This document shows positions 1 through 9,625 of a stretch of 64,000 nucleotides of DNA, one piece after another; position 1 is the first letter of the stretch; each line of letters opens with the position of its first letter. Both the position numbers and the translations under genes were made by a program. The stretch is from Gammaproteobacteria bacterium (GTDB taxonomy: Bacteria > Pseudomonadota > Gammaproteobacteria > Xanthomonadales > Wenzhouxiangellaceae): contig JAJFKY010000010.1 of the NCBI GenBank assembly GCA_021772975.1, positions 62,001-126,000 on the forward strand, read 5' to 3'. The notes beneath the pieces are model-generated. The model was not told the DNA's origin, did no database searches, and saw nothing but the letters and a program-made list of their open reading frames with translations.

Positions 1-677
1 AACATCTCTGCTCCACACTTGGGACATACCTGGTCAGTCTCCGAACTATGCCGCCGCTGCAAATCCCTAACATGTGCCCAATTAGTAGCCATGCTGGCCT
101 GTAATCGTCCTGATTCTATAGCGATGTTTAGCGCCTGCACTTGCTTATCATTGAATACGACTTCTTCTATGGATTTAATATAGCGAACAAACCCACGCCC
201 CTGGGTTACATAGTCGGGCATAGCGGTTTTGAAGGTGGAGTCGCCTACAAATACAATGACGGAGTGAATGGTGTTTTCGGGGATATCCAGTAGTGCCTGG
301 ATGGCTTTGCAGTGTTTATAGTTTTGCCGCAGTGGGTTTTGAAAGGCGAACTTGCTGCGGTAGATTGTCTGTGTCCATTTCGGTTTGTCAGGATCACCGA
401 AAATCCAGCCTTTGTAGTTTTTGGTTTCGACCACAAATACGCCGTAGCGGGATACAAACACATGGTCAATCTGGGTGGTGCCATCCAGTGTCTGTAGGGT
501 GACGTTATGAAAGGCGGTATAAGTGTTTTCGTCAAGTGAGCGGGCGGCCCGTTTAACAATAAACTCGCCAAACCAGCCTTTAAACCAAGCGCTTTTGAAA
601 AACCAGACAGCTACAAGCAGCACCAGTAATGGCCATGCCCCAGCCGTTGCTTTCAACAATATCGCGGAAACATCCAT
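1..677 (-). CDS. NERD-domain (nuclease-related) protein with C-terminal zinc finger, cut by window edge
   Basis: The minus frame is open from an ATG at 677 to the left edge, giving 225 codons without a stop. Residues 1-30 form one hydrophobic membrane segment. Residues about 36-150 match the NERD domain: GEF..., then QIDHVFVSRYGVFVVETKNYKGWIFG with the acidic/Lys core of a restriction-endonuclease-like fold. Near the edge a CPKCG knuckle begins, as in the topoisomerase-type C4 zinc fingers often attached to NERD proteins. The start is supported by AGGAGG at 685-690, 7 nt upstream. The family is thought to be DNA-processing, but its function is not established. The C-terminus lies outside the window. 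Confidence 0.85.
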   Translation of the reverse strand, partial: MDVSAILLKATAGAWPLLVLLVAVWFFKSAWFKGWFGEFIVKRAARSLDENTYTAFHNVTLQTLDGTTQIDHVFVSRYGVFVVETKNYKGWIFGDPDKPKWTQTIYRSKFAFQNPLRQNYKHCKAIQALLDIPENTIHSVIVFVGDSTFKTAMPDYVTQGRGFVRYIKSIEEVVFNDKQVQALNIAIESGRLQASMATNWAHVRDLQRRHSSETDQVCPKCGAEM

Positions 678-1254
678 CACCTTTCCTCCTTACCCTCCCA
701 ACGCCTACCCAAGCGTCCCATGGCTTAAAGCCACTTTATCTAACCCTTGATCAGCGCGCTCAATCGCTCAGCGCCGCAATCAGCTATCGACACTATACCG
801 TAAAACTTCCGCGCGCATTTTTCAGTGCACGCGACGGTTATAAGTCATCCGATATAGGTCTGGTTAGAGCCGCAGGCTCATATACCGACAACCATATTAT
901 CATCGAAACATCTTAGTTCAATTGCTGTGCCTGGTTGTCGTTGAAGGATACGAATAACGTGAAAAGATTCCTCGTCGCTGTGCTCTGTCGGAACGACAGG
1001 GGTTTGCTGATCAAATACAGTGGAATATTCTGGGTCAGAGTACGTTACTCGGACCCCGCTCTTTATTGTTGATAAAAGGATACGCTACGGCGTTGTTATT
1101 GGTGGCGTGTTACAACCAGCCCTGCGCTGGTTTGGACTTGCAGGGTGCCATAAGCGCAGCGCACCATTGGTGGGTGGCCGTTGCTGCACGATTGATGTAG
1201 TTCGGTTTAAAAAATGGGTTCAGAGCAGCTTTTTCTGATCTCATTATTTTTCGG
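678..1254. other. Intergenic region without a convincing gene
   Basis: This stretch separates the start of the NERD gene from the stop of tamB. Short open frames occur on the plus strand (629-916, 1020-1238), but they have no ribosome site, no recognisable domain and ordinary length for chance. An inverted repeat is visible at 1114-1132 (AACCAGC, 5-nt loop, GCTGGTT). It is followed at about 1140-1165 by a GGGTGC...GCGCACC imperfect palindrome of the type seen in dispersed intergenic repeats. The promoter of the NERD gene should lie at its left end. Confidence 0.5.
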
Positions 1255-4200
1255 CTAACCATCCGTGCGCCAGTTCAGATCCACACCGGTGTCGCGGGAA
1301 CCTGATTGCAGGCTGACGTTCCAGTGCTCGGAGAATTCGTAGCGGGCGTTGGCGGTGTTGCCGTTGTCGAACAGGCCCAGGCCATAGCTGACAAACAATT
1401 GTGGAAACAGGTAGATACCCAGATTCAGTGCGCCCTGGCCGTTGGCGTGATCAAAGTTGCTGCCGGTAGCAATATACGCCAGGGCACTTTCTTCGCTGGT
1501 GGCCGGGTTGGTGAAGACCCGGATATTGGGTTCCTGGGCGGGGCCGGTGATTGCCACGCCGGCTTCTTCCACCTGCGGATCACCGAAGATTTTCCGCACC
1601 GCCTGAATCTCCAGCCTGGGGTTATCGGCCGGGGTGTCGTTGTAAACCACCCGGCTTTTTTCCAATGACAGGTTCTGGCCATAGGCCTGCACCCGGCCAT
1701 CGATCAGACGGATCACACCGGTCGCCAGGGGAATCGGCGCTTTGTCCCAGACCAGGTCCAGTTCTCCGGTCAGATTGGTTTTGGCTTCATCGGCATCCAG
1801 TTGCACTGCCCGTCCCAGAATCAGTTTCAGCTGGCCGGTTACCGGCACCGGTTCTGGTTCCTGATCCTGCTCGGCGGCCTGCCCCGCGCCCACCAGCACC
1901 ACATCATCTGATTCGGTCACGCGCTGGGCTACGCCCTGCGGCGGACTGATCAGGGCAGCCGGGATAGCGAGTTCGCCAGCGATCTGATAACCATCCGGGG
2001 AAGCTATCAGGCGCAGATCAGGGCTGATTCTGACCTTCAGCGCCGCGCTGTTGAGCAACTGCACATTCTCGCCCTTCAGATTCAGCGTCGCCACCCGGGT
2101 GGCGGGTTCCAGCGTGGCCTGGATGGTGGCCCGACCCTGGCCACCGGTAAAACCGCCATCCATATGCAGTGTTTCACCCGGCTCGCTGTGCCCGGTCAGC
2201 TCCAGTTGACGCAGTTGCAGGCCGAGGGGTTGATAAACAACTTCTCCATCGTGTAACTCGATATCCAATGCGATCAGTGGCTGGCGCACCGGACCACTGA
2301 GCGTGGCCTGCATCTGCAGTTCCCCGGCGATGCGATCCAGCTCCGGTACCGCTTTGCGCAGCCAGCCCAGATCCGGCATGTCCAGATTGATGGTGCCGGT
2401 TAATTGCTCTTCTGCGGCGGTGATCGGACCATAGCGCACATCCGCCGTGATGCTATTGCGATCTTCAATCGTGAGCTGCAACTGGGTGCGCAGACGCTGC
2501 TGCTCGGTCAGCGTCAATTGCAGGCGGCCGCCCTGCACCCGCAGCGGGGGCGTGTTGCGGGCCAGCAGGCTGAGTTCGCCGTCACTTAGAATCAACTCGC
2601 CATTGAGCTGCCGCAGGCGGTTTTCCCAGCTTGCCGCCAGCTGACCCGATAACAGGTGATCACTGCGCAGTCCGATATTCAGGAATGTTTCGAACATCGC
2701 CACCGGCAGGTCTTCCAGATCCACCAGTGCCTGCTTGGACGGCTGCTGCTGGTATTGCAGACACACCCCCGGGGGACGGGCGGCGCTGTCCGCGGCACGC
2801 TCGATACACAACCGCTCCAGTTGCATATTGTCAGCGGCGATGATCAATCCGGCCGGTTGCCTCAGCTGCCATTCACCGGTCTGTTGATTGGCGATGGACA
2901 GTGTATCGATCCTGCCTTGCCAGCTGTCTGGCGCAGGCCATTGATCCCAGTTACCCGCCAGCTGGATGGCCAGCTCGGTATCCGGATGATCCGCCAGAAT
3001 GCTCAGGCGCTGCTGGGTCTCGTCACTGTCAATCCGCAGTTCCAGCGTGTCTATCGGCGCCCGGCCGGGCAGTTGCAGCGTGGTGATATTGATGTTGCTT
3101 GCCGACACCAGCGCTGACGCGCTCAGGCTGGCCTGACTGTTGATGCGCAGCGATTCCGCGCGAAAATCCTGCCAGCCCAGGTCCGTTCCGATCAGCTCCG
3201 TGGTCAGTTTGAGGTTGGTATCGCTGATCGCCCCATCAGCCAGCGCCGTACCCTTGATATCCAGTTCCAGCCGGCCATTGACGGTCGGTATCAATGCGCC
3301 CAGTTCAGGAATACTGACCTGCGCCTGAAACGCCTGTGGGTCTCCCTGCAGGTCCAGCTGAGCGTCGCCGGAACGCAACTGCAGGCCGTCGGTGCGGATC
3401 GCGCCATTGATGAACTGCACTTCGCCGCTGCCGCTCAGCGGCTGACCCCGCAGGGTGCCATCCAGTTGCTGAATGTTCAGCACCGCCGTTAATGCTGAAG
3501 CATTCTGATTACCGGTGCTGGTGGCCTGCAGGTTGATGGAGCCAGGGAACTGCGCCCACTGCCGCCCGGGATTGATGGTTCTGGCGTCGATTGCCAGCTC
3601 CCATTCGAGGCCTGATTGCGACCCGGGCTGCGGTCCCGATTGTGACCCGGCCTGCCAGTCGACATTCCCGGCCAGGTCAATTTCACCTTCCAGGGTTTGC
3701 ACTGCCATCTGATCAAGCACAAAACGGCTTTCCAGCAATTGACCATCAAGCGCAATCGCCGCCGCAGGGATCGTCTGCCCACTGACTTGCGTCTGCAGTG
3801 AAACCGCCAGATCAGCCAGGCTACCCTGCGCCTGCAGCTGTCCCTGCTGGCTGGCAAACTCGGCGTTGCTGCCGCTTTGCGGCGGCCAGTTAAGCTGCTG
3901 CCAGTTAATATCGGCATTGATGCTTTCATCATCCAGGGCATAACTGCCGGTGCCGGTTAACCGCCAATCGGTATCCGGAACCCGCAGATTGAGTTGTTCC
4001 AGGCTGGCCAACTGGTCCACCAGTCGCACCTGCAGGCTACCCGATACACCCGGCAGCTGCGCCAGCTCGGGTTGTTCGAGTGCGGGTTTGATATCACTCA
4101 GTTGAACCGCCAGGCTGGCTGTCGGCATATCAGACTGCCAGGCGTAGTCGCCGGTGGCTTCGATGCGCCCCTGCAGCACCGGGCCGGCCAGCTGCTCGAT

Positions 4201-5178
4201 GACCAGTTGCTGCTGATCACCACTGGCGGCCAGTTGCCACTCGCCGCGGATGGCGGCGGGATAATCCAGCGTGGCCTGCAGGCGGGTTTGGTGATCATCC
4301 AGATGACCGCTGCTGGTGAGTGAAAAGACATCGGCAATCACTTGCGGCGACGCGTCATCGCCGGGCGGCCAGGTCAACGAGCCGGCGGTATTGCGAGCCG
4401 ATAATTCCCAGCCCGGATTGTCCAGCAGGTCGCGCAGCGTCGCCTGCAGGGACAATTCCAGTGGTCCACTGGTGGTGATGGCAAGCTCCAGTTCGTCCAA
4501 TGAACCCTCAGCCTGAATCTCAGCCATCAGACCATGTAATTCCGGCACCCAGGGCGCATTCTGATTATCCAGCTGCAGTTCGAGCTGATGGTTGAACGGC
4601 GACGTCAGGCTCGACTCACCCTGGATTTGCGCCTGGATACCGCTGCCGTCAATACTGAACTGCTGCAGGCTGAGCTTATCCGCATACCGCAATTGGGCCT
4701 GCAGATTATCAATGCTGATCGGTTCGGCTTCCGGGCTGGTACTGATGGTGGTCTGAGTGATGCGCAGATCCTGCAATATCACCGGCACCGGACTGGCCAG
4801 GCTGGGCAGACCTGCCGAGGGTTCAGTTGGCCATTCGGATGGATCGAGCTGGATATCAGCGCCGCGCATATGCAGGCGGCGGATCATCAGTTGTGGACGC
4901 GGCAGCAGTTTGAGCTTGACCGCAAGCTGGAGCTGCTGGAGCCGCACCTGCGTACCCGGCGCCTGATACTGCACCTCGTTGAGCGATAAGCCGTCGCCCA
5001 GAGTGCCGCGCTGGCTCTCGATCGACAAACCCGAACCCAATAGCTGCTGCGCCTGACGCACGGCAAACTGTGTACCGGCTTCGGTTCCCAATAGCCACCA
5101 GCGCGCCACCAGTATCGCCACCACCGCCAATACCAGCAGTGACAACAGCGTATAGATAAAACGTTTCATCCACAGCAT
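1255..5178 (-). CDS. tamB: Translocation and assembly module protein TamB
   Basis: This is a very large inner-membrane-anchored periplasmic protein of about 1,307 residues. It partners TamA in inserting autotransporter-type outer-membrane proteins and, as shown for the AsmA-like family, in moving phospholipid across the periplasm. The N-terminus has a single signal anchor (MKRFIYTLLSLLVLAVVAIL). The middle is a long, repetitive, beta-rich region, and the last 300 or so residues are the DUF490/TamB domain ending in a strand-rich VSLQSGSRDTGVDLNW tail. I chose the ATG at 5178 because AGGA lies 7 nt upstream; a longer start at 5217 is less likely. It lies 124 nt downstream of tamA on the same strand, so the two form the usual tamAB operon. 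The length is normal for the family. Confidence 0.93.
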   Translation of the reverse strand: MLWMKRFIYTLLSLLVLAVVAILVARWWLLGTEAGTQFAVRQAQQLLGSGLSIESQRGTLGDGLSLNEVQYQAPGTQVRLQQLQLAVKLKLLPRPQLMIRRLHMRGADIQLDPSEWPTEPSAGLPSLASPVPVILQDLRITQTTISTSPEAEPISIDNLQAQLRYADKLSLQQFSIDGSGIQAQIQGESSLTSPFNHQLELQLDNQNAPWVPELHGLMAEIQAEGSLDELELAITTSGPLELSLQATLRDLLDNPGWELSARNTAGSLTWPPGDDASPQVIADVFSLTSSGHLDDHQTRLQATLDYPAAIRGEWQLAASGDQQQLVIEQLAGPVLQGRIEATGDYAWQSDMPTASLAVQLSDIKPALEQPELAQLPGVSGSLQVRLVDQLASLEQLNLRVPDTDWRLTGTGSYALDDESINADINWQQLNWPPQSGSNAEFASQQGQLQAQGSLADLAVSLQTQVSGQTIPAAAIALDGQLLESRFVLDQMAVQTLEGEIDLAGNVDWQAGSQSGPQPGSQSGLEWELAIDARTINPGRQWAQFPGSINLQATSTGNQNASALTAVLNIQQLDGTLRGQPLSGSGEVQFINGAIRTDGLQLRSGDAQLDLQGDPQAFQAQVSIPELGALIPTVNGRLELDIKGTALADGAISDTNLKLTTELIGTDLGWQDFRAESLRINSQASLSASALVSASNINITTLQLPGRAPIDTLELRIDSDETQQRLSILADHPDTELAIQLAGNWDQWPAPDSWQGRIDTLSIANQQTGEWQLRQPAGLIIAADNMQLERLCIERAADSAARPPGVCLQYQQQPSKQALVDLEDLPVAMFETFLNIGLRSDHLLSGQLAASWENRLRQLNGELILSDGELSLLARNTPPLRVQGGRLQLTLTEQQRLRTQLQLTIEDRNSITADVRYGPITAAEEQLTGTINLDMPDLGWLRKAVPELDRIAGELQMQATLSGPVRQPLIALDIELHDGEVVYQPLGLQLRQLELTGHSEPGETLHMDGGFTGGQGRATIQATLEPATRVATLNLKGENVQLLNSAALKVRISPDLRLIASPDGYQIAGELAIPAALISPPQGVAQRVTESDDVVLVGAGQAAEQDQEPEPVPVTGQLKLILGRAVQLDADEAKTNLTGELDLVWDKAPIPLATGVIRLIDGRVQAYGQNLSLEKSRVVYNDTPADNPRLEIQAVRKIFGDPQVEEAGVAITGPAQEPNIRVFTNPATSEESALAYIATGSNFDHANGQGALNLGIYLFPQLFVSYGLGLFDNGNTANARYEFSEHWNVSLQSGSRDTGVDLNWRTDG

Positions 5179-5302
5179 GACATTATCCTGATAGGCTCCG
5201 AGCGGATCTGATGGCAACCGTTTTGAGCCGGGCTTGAACCATCAGTTTCCGGTCGGCAGATATCTCCAGGCAGCGAGTACTCTTATGCATCACTATAACC
5301 GC

Positions 5303-7261
5303 TCAGGGCCCTCCCAAAAATGGCAGCGAACCGAAGTTGAACAACGGTGAGCCGATGGTCAGATGCAAACGCAGCGGACTGCCATTGTCGTTAAGCGCAC
5401 TGGCGATATCCAGCCGCACTGGGCCCACCACGGTGTAAAACCGCACCCCCAGGCCGACGCCGATGCGCAGGTCCGGATTGCCGACATCATTAAAGGCATT
5501 GCCCGCATCGGTAAATGCGGCAATCGACCAGTTCCTGCCGACCAGATACTCGTATTCCACTTTTCCGGTCAGCAGATGGTTGGAACCATTGCGGTTATTA
5601 CTCAGGCTTTCAAAGCCATAGCCACGTACACTGGCATCCCCGCCGGCCTGAAAACGATAACGCTCGGGCAGGTCGGTCAAGGAAAAGTCCAGGCTCTGAT
5701 CACCCAGCATCAGCTGCAGATTGGTGGTGCCCACTTCGGTATAACCCAACTCTCCGGACAGCAGCAGTTTAGAGCGCTCACCCAGACGCAGTTGATGATT
5801 GACACCAAAATAGCCCTGCATAAAGCTGGTGTCCGAACCAGCGCCTTCCAGTGAACCCAGCACCCGCAGGTGGGCGCGGGTGCCGCGGATATCAAATCCA
5901 GTGCCGCGGATATTCTGCAGATCAAAGGACACCCCGGCCGTGACCAGTTGCTGATCGGTCTCCAGCAGCGGCAGCAAACCCGGGTTGGCATCCAGCAGGG
6001 CCTGTTGTTCGAGCCCCAGCGAGCCTCCCAGCGCATCGTAGTTCTCATTCAGAAAGCTCAGAAAATAACGGCGCTCCAGCAACCAGCCGGAATGCCCCCC
6101 CAGGCGTGACTGATTGATCAGACCAAAGGTCGCCAGCTGACTGAACCGGTCACCATCCAGCCGCGGAAAGATATCCACTCCGGTGTCGGTGTCTTCGAAT
6201 TCAAAATCATCGTCCTGGCGCTGCAGGCTGGCGGAAGCAAAATAATAGTCACCGGCGTTGTCGCCACGCGGGCGCAGATAATCAGCGCGCAGGAAAAACT
6301 CCTGATCGGCCTGCTGCGCGCCAAAACCCAGCGCCAGACTGTCACCATGCGTATTGAGTTTATGGATATCCCAACCGGCCTGAAAACGTGGCCCCGTATC
6401 GGTGCCAAAGCCGATGCCGGCATGATAGGTATTGGGTTGGCGAAGTTCCAGCTTGACGTTCAGACTAATAACCGGCGGCTCACTTTGGCGATCCACCTTT
6501 TCGACAATATCAACCGTACTGAAAAAACCACTGGCGGCCAGATCGCTGCGCAACTGATCAACCGCGCTGTCCAGATAGGGATCACCCGGCGAAAACTGCA
6601 TAAAACGATTCAGGACTTTCTGCCTGAGCGGCACCTCACCGAACTCTATGCCGCCGAATAAAGCCCGCTCGCCGGTCACGTAATGCAGCTGAATATCAGC
6701 CTGATTGGACGGCACATCAACCCGAATCCTGGTGGCGGTGTAGCGGCCATTAACATAGCCCAGTGAGCGCGCCAGCCGTGGCAGCGCCTGCTTGGCGCGG
6801 GTGTAGTCAGGCTGCAGCAGCCTCTGACCCTGCGGTAACGGCCAATCCTGCAGCCATTGCTGCAGGGCCGGTTGCTCAGCACCCGGACCGGACAGCCTGA
6901 TATCGGCATCCCTGACCAGGGTCGCCGGACCCGCCTCGACCTGTACCGTAACCACCCAGTCATCGGCGCTGCTGGCCGGTTCGGTCAAGACCACATTGAC
7001 GGTTGGCTGATAGTAGCCGAAGGGTTTTAGCGCAGCGACGGTTTGAGTCCGGATTTCGTCCCGCAGGGTACGCAGGCGCCAGGCTGACACTTCATCGCTG
7101 GCTTGTAAGGTCAGCAGTGCCGGTGAAGTATTGATATTCTCGCGCAGTTCATCATCGACACCCCTGATCTTGATATCCACGCCCGCGGCCAGCGCCGCCA
7201 GCGGGAAATACCCGGCCAGCAGGCTGAGTAGAATAAACGGCCTGAAAATGTTCAAGATCAA
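5303..7261 (-). CDS. tamA: Outer-membrane assembly factor TamA (Omp85 family)
   Basis: A 652-residue Omp85-family barrel protein that works with TamB. Residues 1-25 are a signal peptide ending in AALAA. Residues about 27-260 contain three POTRA-like repeats, and the remainder is a 16-strand-type barrel. The conserved Omp85 signature appears as GGDASVRGYGFESL, the VRGY motif of the lid-lock loop. The barrel ends with LRLHLTIGSPL plus a 12-residue tail, whereas many TamA proteins end at the last strand. The only usable start is TTG, because an in-frame TAA lies four codons upstream. tamB follows in the same direction. Confidence 0.93.
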   Translation of the reverse strand: MILNIFRPFILLSLLAGYFPLAALAAGVDIKIRGVDDELRENINTSPALLTLQASDEVSAWRLRTLRDEIRTQTVAALKPFGYYQPTVNVVLTEPASSADDWVVTVQVEAGPATLVRDADIRLSGPGAEQPALQQWLQDWPLPQGQRLLQPDYTRAKQALPRLARSLGYVNGRYTATRIRVDVPSNQADIQLHYVTGERALFGGIEFGEVPLRQKVLNRFMQFSPGDPYLDSAVDQLRSDLAASGFFSTVDIVEKVDRQSEPPVISLNVKLELRQPNTYHAGIGFGTDTGPRFQAGWDIHKLNTHGDSLALGFGAQQADQEFFLRADYLRPRGDNAGDYYFASASLQRQDDDFEFEDTDTGVDIFPRLDGDRFSQLATFGLINQSRLGGHSGWLLERRYFLSFLNENYDALGGSLGLEQQALLDANPGLLPLLETDQQLVTAGVSFDLQNIRGTGFDIRGTRAHLRVLGSLEGAGSDTSFMQGYFGVNHQLRLGERSKLLLSGELGYTEVGTTNLQLMLGDQSLDFSLTDLPERYRFQAGGDASVRGYGFESLSNNRNGSNHLLTGKVEYEYLVGRNWSIAAFTDAGNAFNDVGNPDLRIGVGLGVRFYTVVGPVRLDIASALNDNGSPLRLHLTIGSPLFNFGSLPFLGGP

Positions 7262-7380
7262 TTTGTTTTAAATCATCAGTCTGTGTGGCGAGCCCGTCAC
7301 AGTATAGACAATCGTGTTAACAAACTGCTCCCGCTGATTGTAATATCCGATAAAATTCATTTCTCGCCGGCCTGAAAATA

Positions 7381-7413
7381 AAAATCCCACCCGGGCTGAG
7401 GCCCGGGTGGGAT
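7381..7413 (-). terminator. Rho-independent terminator of haloperoxidase gene 1
   Basis: A perfect 13-bp stem (ATCCCACCCGGGC, 4-nt loop, GCCCGGGTGGGAT) lies 22 nt downstream of the stop. On the minus strand it is followed by a T-rich run. It separates the haloperoxidase from tamA. Confidence 0.85.
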
Positions 7414-7435
7414 GGCTGGTTGCAGATTTTCGCGG

Positions 7436-9262
7436 CTAGATGTCAGTCATCTCACCATCTTGAATGCGGACCTTCTGACCACTGAACAGGGTCAGTTCAA
7501 ATCCGTCAAACGTTTCGTTATAGGTCCGGCTGTAATCGCGCAATACACCCAGCGCCTGATTCTCGCCGATAAAGTTACCCCGACCATCCGAGCGCCAATG
7601 CATACCGGCGGCATCCCGGGCGTGGGTAATATTGGCCACCAGCTTGTTGAGTTCGCCACCCACCGTCAAAGCCCCTCCTTCATACGGCGTCAGACGGCTG
7701 CCGGTGCGGTTGGACTGGACCGGATTGGGAATCTCAAAATCTTCGTTGAAAAATGCTTTCAGCAAAGTAGCGGCGGCGGCGACAAAAGTCGAATGGCCGC
7801 CCGGATAAGCCGGATGAGCTGGTGAGCCTTCCGGATAACCCATCGGCAATAACGCTGCATTGGCAGGACCACTGCCAAATTCAGACATGACTCTGGCCAG
7901 GCCGTTGGAGTCCAGAATCTCCTGGTGAATGTCGTATTCGCGTAGACCACGCATTTGTACGTTGATGCGGCCGGCATAAACCTCCGGACGCAGGCGCCGG
8001 TGCGCCAGCCATTTCTGATACCATGCTCCGGTCAGACCCAGGCGTGGTCCATGCGTGACCAGATGGGTGATATCCGCGGGTCCAAACGTTGCGAAACCCT
8101 GCTGGGTGTTGCTGATATTGCTGAGATAAGGATTGCCCGGATTGAATGCAGCTTCTCCATAACCGAGCAGAATAAACGCGGCATACAAACCTGTCTGAAC
8201 CGGAAAGTCGACGTGCACAAACTCACTCAGCTGACGCATGGTCGCCAGATGCCGGGTCGAGACCTGAAAGTTAGTCGATGCGCTGGGTGCTCCACCGTTC
8301 TGAATATTCAGCCACTCGCTGAAATTGGTCATAAAATCATTGCGCCGGCCCTGCCGGGGTGGCCGGAACTGCTGCCCGACCCGTGGGCTTCTGCCTGCCG
8401 CGATGGCACTGACTTCGCCTATTTCAAGCCGGCCAATAGAAAATGGCTGCAATAAAAACTGACTGACAAACGGTCCGACTTCAGCACCCGGCAAGGTACC
8501 ACGGAACAGCGTATCGGGTGTGACCACACCGCCATCCCGCAGAAAAATATCCGCGCGGGAGAAAGCGTTCAGGTCAGCGGCGGCAGCGGAGATATCACCA
8601 TTGCTGTCATACTCACTGAACGGCACATCACGGGTCAGTGAATACCAGTACAGCTCACCCATTTCCGCGGCCGTTTCCGCACTGGCGAAAGTCGGAGCGG
8701 CCAGCATGCGGGGATCGTTGCCATCCACGCCGAACAATTCAAATGCATAGGCGGCCTGCGGGCTGACCAGACGGATGCGGCCGGTTTCATTCGGGTTGCC
8801 AACGATAATGTTTTCAAAATCGTCGTTGTCGCCACTTTCCAGCGCATTCAGGAAAGAGTTATAGGAAGCCGGCTCAACCTCACCGACATCATTGTGCAGC
8901 AATGACTTGGAAAAACTGCCTCGGAAATCATCGTACAGGCCTTCATCACCGCTCACCGGCTGGACATCCGGCCCGTTTTCCAGCGTTAGATAAGTTTCCG
9001 CCGCATCAACCCTTAATTCAAAAGCATCCAGCCGGCGATCAGCCCGTGCTGAACCGAACACCGGATGCATCCCGGAACCGTCCATCGCCATGGCGTTATT
9101 GCTGAAACCGGTACTGGCCGCAGCCACTACCGCGGCACTCGCACCGCCTACCAGAACGTCTCTGCGGTTAAACATCAGGCCGCTGTCCTGAGTGGTAACA
9201 CTGGCGCTATCGGGAAGTGGTGAGTGGTCTATATTGGTGTCTTTAAGTTTATCATCGTGCAT
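7436..9262 (-). CDS. Tat-exported vanadium-dependent haloperoxidase-like protein (paralogue 1)
   Basis: A 608-residue PAP2/vanadium-haloperoxidase superfamily protein. Characterised relatives use H2O2 to oxidise halide at a vanadate centre. Residues 30-59 are a twin-arginine signal (NRRDVLVGG, RR33-34, hydrophobic stretch, then AMA). The active-site residues follow bromoperoxidase spacing: K417 and R425 in KWLAHRRLRPE, H483 and H490 in HPAYPGGH, R549 and H555 in HARDAAGMHWRSDG. The usual Ser of the PSGH motif is Gly488. An acid-phosphatase-like activity of the same fold cannot be excluded. AGAGGT precedes the ATG. The gene is flanked by terminators and so is probably monocistronic. It is roughly three-quarters identical by eye to the next gene. 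Confidence 0.88.
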   Translation of the reverse strand: MHDDKLKDTNIDHSPLPDSASVTTQDSGLMFNRRDVLVGGASAAVVAAASTGFSNNAMAMDGSGMHPVFGSARADRRLDAFELRVDAAETYLTLENGPDVQPVSGDEGLYDDFRGSFSKSLLHNDVGEVEPASYNSFLNALESGDNDDFENIIVGNPNETGRIRLVSPQAAYAFELFGVDGNDPRMLAAPTFASAETAAEMGELYWYSLTRDVPFSEYDSNGDISAAAADLNAFSRADIFLRDGGVVTPDTLFRGTLPGAEVGPFVSQFLLQPFSIGRLEIGEVSAIAAGRSPRVGQQFRPPRQGRRNDFMTNFSEWLNIQNGGAPSASTNFQVSTRHLATMRQLSEFVHVDFPVQTGLYAAFILLGYGEAAFNPGNPYLSNISNTQQGFATFGPADITHLVTHGPRLGLTGAWYQKWLAHRRLRPEVYAGRINVQMRGLREYDIHQEILDSNGLARVMSEFGSGPANAALLPMGYPEGSPAHPAYPGGHSTFVAAAATLLKAFFNEDFEIPNPVQSNRTGSRLTPYEGGALTVGGELNKLVANITHARDAAGMHWRSDGRGNFIGENQALGVLRDYSRTYNETFDGFELTLFSGQKVRIQDGEMTDI

Positions 9263-9569
9263 GGTTTTACCTCTGTCTGCTTTTATCCATTGTCAGCTTT
9301 TATGATGGTCAGCTGTCAGTTGCCACCATTTATTATATCCGCCGGTTTAAGGCGGTTTTTTTATTCAGCGCAGGGAGTGAGCTATCACTTATCAGGGGGC
9401 AAACCGCATTTTTACAATCAGACAAAGCGATAGAATAAATAACAGCACATCTTCCCTACTGTTGAAAGTGCTGTCTTACAGCATGCTACTTTAGTCTATT
9501 TTTTTTTGCAATCAGCATACTGGCGGCTCAGCAGCATTAAAACCGGCGCCTGCCGTAACAACGGAGACG
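9263..9569. other. Upstream region of haloperoxidase 1, with an orphan plus-strand hairpin
   Basis: No gene is visible between the two haloperoxidases. At 9339-9362 there is CCGCC, a 7-nt loop, GGCGG and seven Ts, which reads as a terminator on the plus strand although no plus-strand gene ends there. The rest is A+T-richer than the flanks and should hold the promoter of the minus-strand gene at 9262. I see no confident -35/-10 pair. Confidence 0.45.
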
Positions 9570-9605
9570 AAAAAAATCCCGCCTGCGCCAAAGCACAGGC
9601 GGGAT
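9570..9605 (-). terminator. Rho-independent terminator of haloperoxidase gene 2
   Basis: A 10-bp stem (ATCCCGCCTG at 9576-9585 with CAGGCGGGAT at 9596-9605), followed on the minus strand by six or seven Ts. It lies 21 nt past the stop of the second haloperoxidase. Confidence 0.85.
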
Positions 9606-9625
9606 GATACATGGGAAAATCTTAC

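Noticed and set aside
629-916. 95-codon plus-strand frame beside the NERD gene
   Set aside because: It overlaps the NERD start and its ribosome site on the opposite strand and has no recognisable content.
1306-4989. Several plus-strand open frames opposite tamB
   Set aside because: They are antisense shadows of a G+C-rich coding gene, with no ribosome sites or domains.
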